Source of the DNA: Alphaproteobacteria bacterium
Lineage (GTDB): Bacteria > Pseudomonadota > Alphaproteobacteria > Kiloniellales > DSM-21159
Reading direction: 5' to 3'
Length of the DNA: 64,000 nucleotides
Assembly (NCBI GenBank): GCA_030433005.1
Contig: JAUILQ010000002.1
Coordinates: forward strand, 62,001-126,000
The notes under the pieces are model-generated. The model did not search any database, was not told where the DNA came from, and saw only the letters and a program-made list of their open reading frames with translations. Made by a program: the position numbers and the translations under genes. Below are positions 61,970 to 64,000 of this stretch, in pieces. Every line of letters starts with the position of its first letter. The first letter of the stretch is position 1.

Positions 61970-62785
61970 CTACCCGGCGAAGCGCAGCGACAGGCAGGAC
62001 AGGCCGCCGTCGAGCTTGGCCGCCTCTGAGAGGTCGAGGATGGTCAGGGCGTAGCCGGCGGCCTCGAGCCGCTCGGCGGTGCGCGGATGGCCGGCGGCCA
62101 GGAACACGCGGTCGTTGACCCGGATCGCGTTGGCCGCCGCTTCCTCGCCTTCGGCCGTTTCGATCACCCGGTAGCCGGGAAAGCAGCCGGCGGCCGCGAG
62201 GCGGGGCGTCGCCAGGACCGCGTCGTCGCCGAGGGTCGCGCAGTCGCTCTTCAGGTGCAGCACGCCGGCCGGCGTCGCGACCCGGCGCACCCGGTAGCCG
62301 TGCGGCGCCAGCGTCTCGGCGAGCGACGCGGCGCCGGCGGCGTCGGTGCGCGCCGACAGGCCGACCAGCACCTCGCGGTCGGTGACCAGGACGTCGCCGC
62401 CGTCGACGCTGACCGCCTCCGGCAGCTCGACGACCGTCCCGAAGGCGGCCTCCAGGGCGGGCCGCAGCACCGCCGCCTCGCCGCGCCGCGAGGCCGCGCC
62501 CGGCCGCAGCGCCACCGCCAGGCCCGGAAAGCAGAGCGCGGCGTCCTCGACGAAGACGCTGTCGGGGAAGGCGTCCAGCGCCGGCAGCAGCGTGACGCTC
62601 ACGCCGGCCGCCTCCAGGGCGGCGCGGTAGGCGGCGTGCTGGGCCTCGAACAGCGCGAGGTCGGGGTCGCCGCGGTCGACGGCGCGCAGACCCCGCGCGA
62701 TCGAGCTGGCCGGGCGCCGGGCGATCGCCCGGGTGAAGCGGCAGGACAGTCCCGGATGGAGGGCGGCGTCGGGGGCGTCGGGCAT
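61970..62785 (-). CDS. Dimethylarginine dimethylaminohydrolase (DDAH)-like amidinotransferase
   Basis: A 271-residue guanidine-modifying pentein. It has D-S-V-F-V-E-D, D-G-G-D-V-L, a histidine in V-L-H-L-K-S-D, and nucleophile Cys264 in G-G-L-S-C-L-S. These match the DDAH branch, which converts dimethylarginine to citrulline; relatives act on arginine or agmatine, so the substrate is not certain. AAGGAG lies nine bases before the ATG. It is convergent with priA and stands alone. Confidence 0.88.
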   Translation of the reverse strand: MPDAPDAALHPGLSCRFTRAIARRPASSIARGLRAVDRGDPDLALFEAQHAAYRAALEAAGVSVTLLPALDAFPDSVFVEDAALCFPGLAVALRPGAASRRGEAAVLRPALEAAFGTVVELPEAVSVDGGDVLVTDREVLVGLSARTDAAGAASLAETLAPHGYRVRRVATPAGVLHLKSDCATLGDDAVLATPRLAAAGCFPGYRVIETAEGEEAAANAIRVNDRVFLAAGHPRTAERLEAAGYALTILDLSEAAKLDGGLSCLSLRFAG

Positions 62786-63088
62786 GGTCCAGGGTCTCCT
62801 TCGGGCGCTCGGCGACGGGCCGGTCCAGGGGCCAGACTAGCAGCCGCCGAGCGGGCCTGCGCCGCCGATTTCCGGTGCCATGCCGCGCTGCAGCGAAGAC
62901 CGGCCCCGGGGGCGCCCGAGTCGGCTTGCAGTGGGTGGGGGGCTGTGTTACCAAGCGCCCGCCTCCGGCCAGGAGCCGCCGCGCGCGACGCTTCGCGCTG
63001 CCGCGTTTTCGGGCTACGGCAGGCTCCATCCGACGGTCCGTGTTTTCCGGGTCGGACCGATCCGCGGATATGAGGAGAGGCAAGGGGT
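62786..63088. other. Intergenic region upstream of the atp operon
   Basis: 303 bases between the divergent dimethylargininase gene and atpH. No credible gene is present. A weak promoter-like TTGCAG (62926-62931) with TTACCA (62948-62953) is visible. A 6-bp inverted repeat, GGTCCG...CGGACC, lies close to atpH. GGAGAGG at 63074-63080 is the likely ribosome binding site of atpH. Confidence 0.5.
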
Positions 63089-63649
63089 TTGGCAGGCGAG
63101 GACTCACCTGTAGGCGGCCTGGCGGAGCGCTACGCGACGGCGCTCATCGACCTGGCCGACCAGGCCAAGAAGCTCGACGCGGTCGCCGAAGACCTGCGCG
63201 GGATCAAGGGCCTGATCGAGGAGAGCGAGGATCTGCGCACGATGCTGCGCAGCCCGCTCTACGACCGCGACGAGCAGCGCGACGCGATGGGCGCGATCCT
63301 GGAGAAGGCCGGGGTCGACGACCTGACCCGGCGCTTCATCCTCGTGGTCGCCGACAATCGCCGTCTCTTCGCGCTGCCGCGCATGATCGACGGCTATCTC
63401 GAGGAGCTGGCGCGCCGCCGCGGCGAGGTCACCGCCCAGGTGACCTCCGCGCGCAAGCTCGACAAGGAACAGCTCAAGACCCTGCAGCAGGCGATCGACA
63501 AGGTCGTCAGCGGCAAGGCGAAGGTTGAAGTCAAGGTTGATCCGGCCCTGCTCGGCGGTCTCGTCGTTCGGGTCGGCAGCCGCATGATCGACGGCTCTAT
63601 CAAGGGCAAGCTCGATCGTCTCCAGGTGGCGATGAAAGGGGCTCAGTGA
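63089..63649 (+). CDS. atpH: ATP synthase delta subunit
   Basis: A 186-residue subunit of F1 that joins F1 to the peripheral stalk. [14 protein letters not shown][12 protein letters not shown] and the C-terminal G-G-L-V-V-R-V-G-S-x-M-I-D-G-S are characteristic. The start is a TTG at 63089, eight bases after GGAGAGG; an ATG in frame is absent before the conserved core. The stop overlaps the atpA ATG by one base (TGATG). It opens the usual atpHAGDC order of alphaproteobacteria. Confidence 0.95.
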   Translation: MAGEDSPVGGLAERYATALIDLADQAKKLDAVAEDLRGIKGLIEESEDLRTMLRSPLYDRDEQRDAMGAILEKAGVDDLTRRFILVVADNRRLFALPRMIDGYLEELARRRGEVTAQVTSARKLDKEQLKTLQQAIDKVVSGKAKVEVKVDPALLGGLVVRVGSRMIDGSIKGKLDRLQVAMKGAQ

Positions 63650-64000
63650 TGGACATCCGCGCAGCGGAAATCTCCGAGATCCTCAAGCAGCAGATCGAGA
63701 ACTTCGGCGCTGAGGCGGATGTTGCCGAGGTCGGCCAGGTGCTGTCGGTCGGCGACGGCGTGGCGCGCGTCTACGGGCTGGACAACGTCCAGGCCGGCGA
63801 GCTGGTTGAGTTTCCGGGCGGCATCAAGGGCATGGCCCTCAACCTCGAGACCGACAACGTCGGTATCGTGATCTTCGGCGACGACCGGGGCATCAAGGAA
63901 GGCGACACGGTCAAGCGGACCGGCTCGATCGTCGACGTGCCGGTCGGCAAGGGCCTGCTCGGCCGCGTCGTCGACGCGCTCGGCAACCCGATCGACGGCA
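63649..64000 (+). CDS. atpA: ATP synthase alpha subunit (5' part)
   Basis: The first 117 codons of atpA, cut by the end of the window. M-D-I-R-A-A-E-I-S-x-I-L-K-Q-Q-I and the beta-barrel segment with [11 protein letters not shown] are typical, and the sequence ends at [13 protein letters not shown] before the P-loop. It is the regulatory nucleotide-binding subunit of the F1 hexamer. The start overlaps the atpH stop by one base. Confidence 0.98.
   Translation, partial: MDIRAAEISEILKQQIENFGAEADVAEVGQVLSVGDGVARVYGLDNVQAGELVEFPGGIKGMALNLETDNVGIVIFGDDRGIKEGDTVKRTGSIVDVPVGKGLLGRVVDALGNPIDG

Noticed and set aside
58764-63107. A 1447-residue open frame on the minus strand across priA and the atp upstream region
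   Set aside because: It is the upstream extension of the DUF484 frame and runs antisense to priA and across the dimethylargininase gene in another frame; only the last 265 codons resemble a protein family. Long stop-free frames are expected at this GC content.

Overview
This window is core chromosome of a very GC-rich alphaproteobacterium, most like a member of the Rhodospirillales in the broad sense. The evidence is the gene content and order: rho-hemJ-hemH-hemE / DUF299-maf-aroE-coaE-dnaQ-secB, fxsA-tim44-mltA-smr, hslVU facing hisBHAFE, rdgB-rph-hrcA-grpE and dnaK-dnaJ. The coding density is high, with many ATGA/GTGA stop-start overlaps. I see no prophage, insertion sequence, CRISPR array, tRNA or rRNA gene. 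I did not try to name a genus.

Layout. 1-4.0 kb: end of a YyaL-type protein, a dienelactone hydrolase, a quinone oxidoreductase and TrkH. 4.0-10.0 kb (all minus): hemE, hemH, hemJ, rho and a TPR-sulfotransferase. 10.05-10.49 kb: a non-coding gap with an AT-rich island and a cluster of DnaA-box-like motifs. It lies exactly where alphaproteobacterial chromosome origins are found, and it is my candidate for oriC. 10.5-14.1 kb (plus): DUF299 kinase/phosphorylase, maf, aroE, coaE, dnaQ. 14.1-16.0 kb (minus): secB, a histidine phosphatase, fxsA. 16.2-22.3 kb (plus): tim44-like, mltA, a LutABC lactate oxidation cassette, smr and an XRE regulator. 22.3-24.3 kb (minus): hslVU. 24.5-28.9 kb (plus): hisB, hisH, a GNAT gene, hisA, hisF, hisE and a HIT protein. 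28.9-31.9 kb (minus): DUF6314, a voltage-gated sodium channel and comM. 32-38 kb: TetR, then a minus-strand run of PAS, GFA, gshB, SirB1-like, BON lipoprotein, yraN and rsmI. 38.2-49.7 kb: LpoA-like lipoprotein, hemW-rdgB-rph (minus), hrcA-grpE, a DUF1848/small membrane gene pair (minus), dnaK-dnaJ and a PTP-like protein. 49.8-51.5 kb (minus): 2OG oxygenase, GNAT, DCC protein. 51.6-62.8 kb: dapB, DUF2244, nth, an AEC transporter, TerB-like, Usg, an MFS transporter, CigR-like, xerC-DUF484, priA and a dimethylargininase. 63.1 kb to the end: atpH and the start of atpA.

How the genes work together. Heme synthesis is covered at several steps (HemE, HemH, HemJ). Proteostasis is represented by HrcA, GrpE, DnaK, DnaJ, HslVU and SecB. 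The dnaK promoter at 45655-45682 matches the alphaproteobacterial RpoH consensus exactly. Replication and repair functions include DnaQ, PriA, XerC, Nth and RdgB.

Non-coding structure. An 82-bp palindromic repeat occurs twice (27248-27329 and 53761-53842, in opposite orientations) with a conserved non-palindromic loop. A second palindrome family (49760-49829) has a degenerate half copy after priA. The window looks like ordinary core genome. The points most worth a second look are the candidate origin, the repeat families, the C-terminal CX3CX2C motif of the DUF1848 protein between grpE and dnaK, and the sodium channel/DUF6314 pair.
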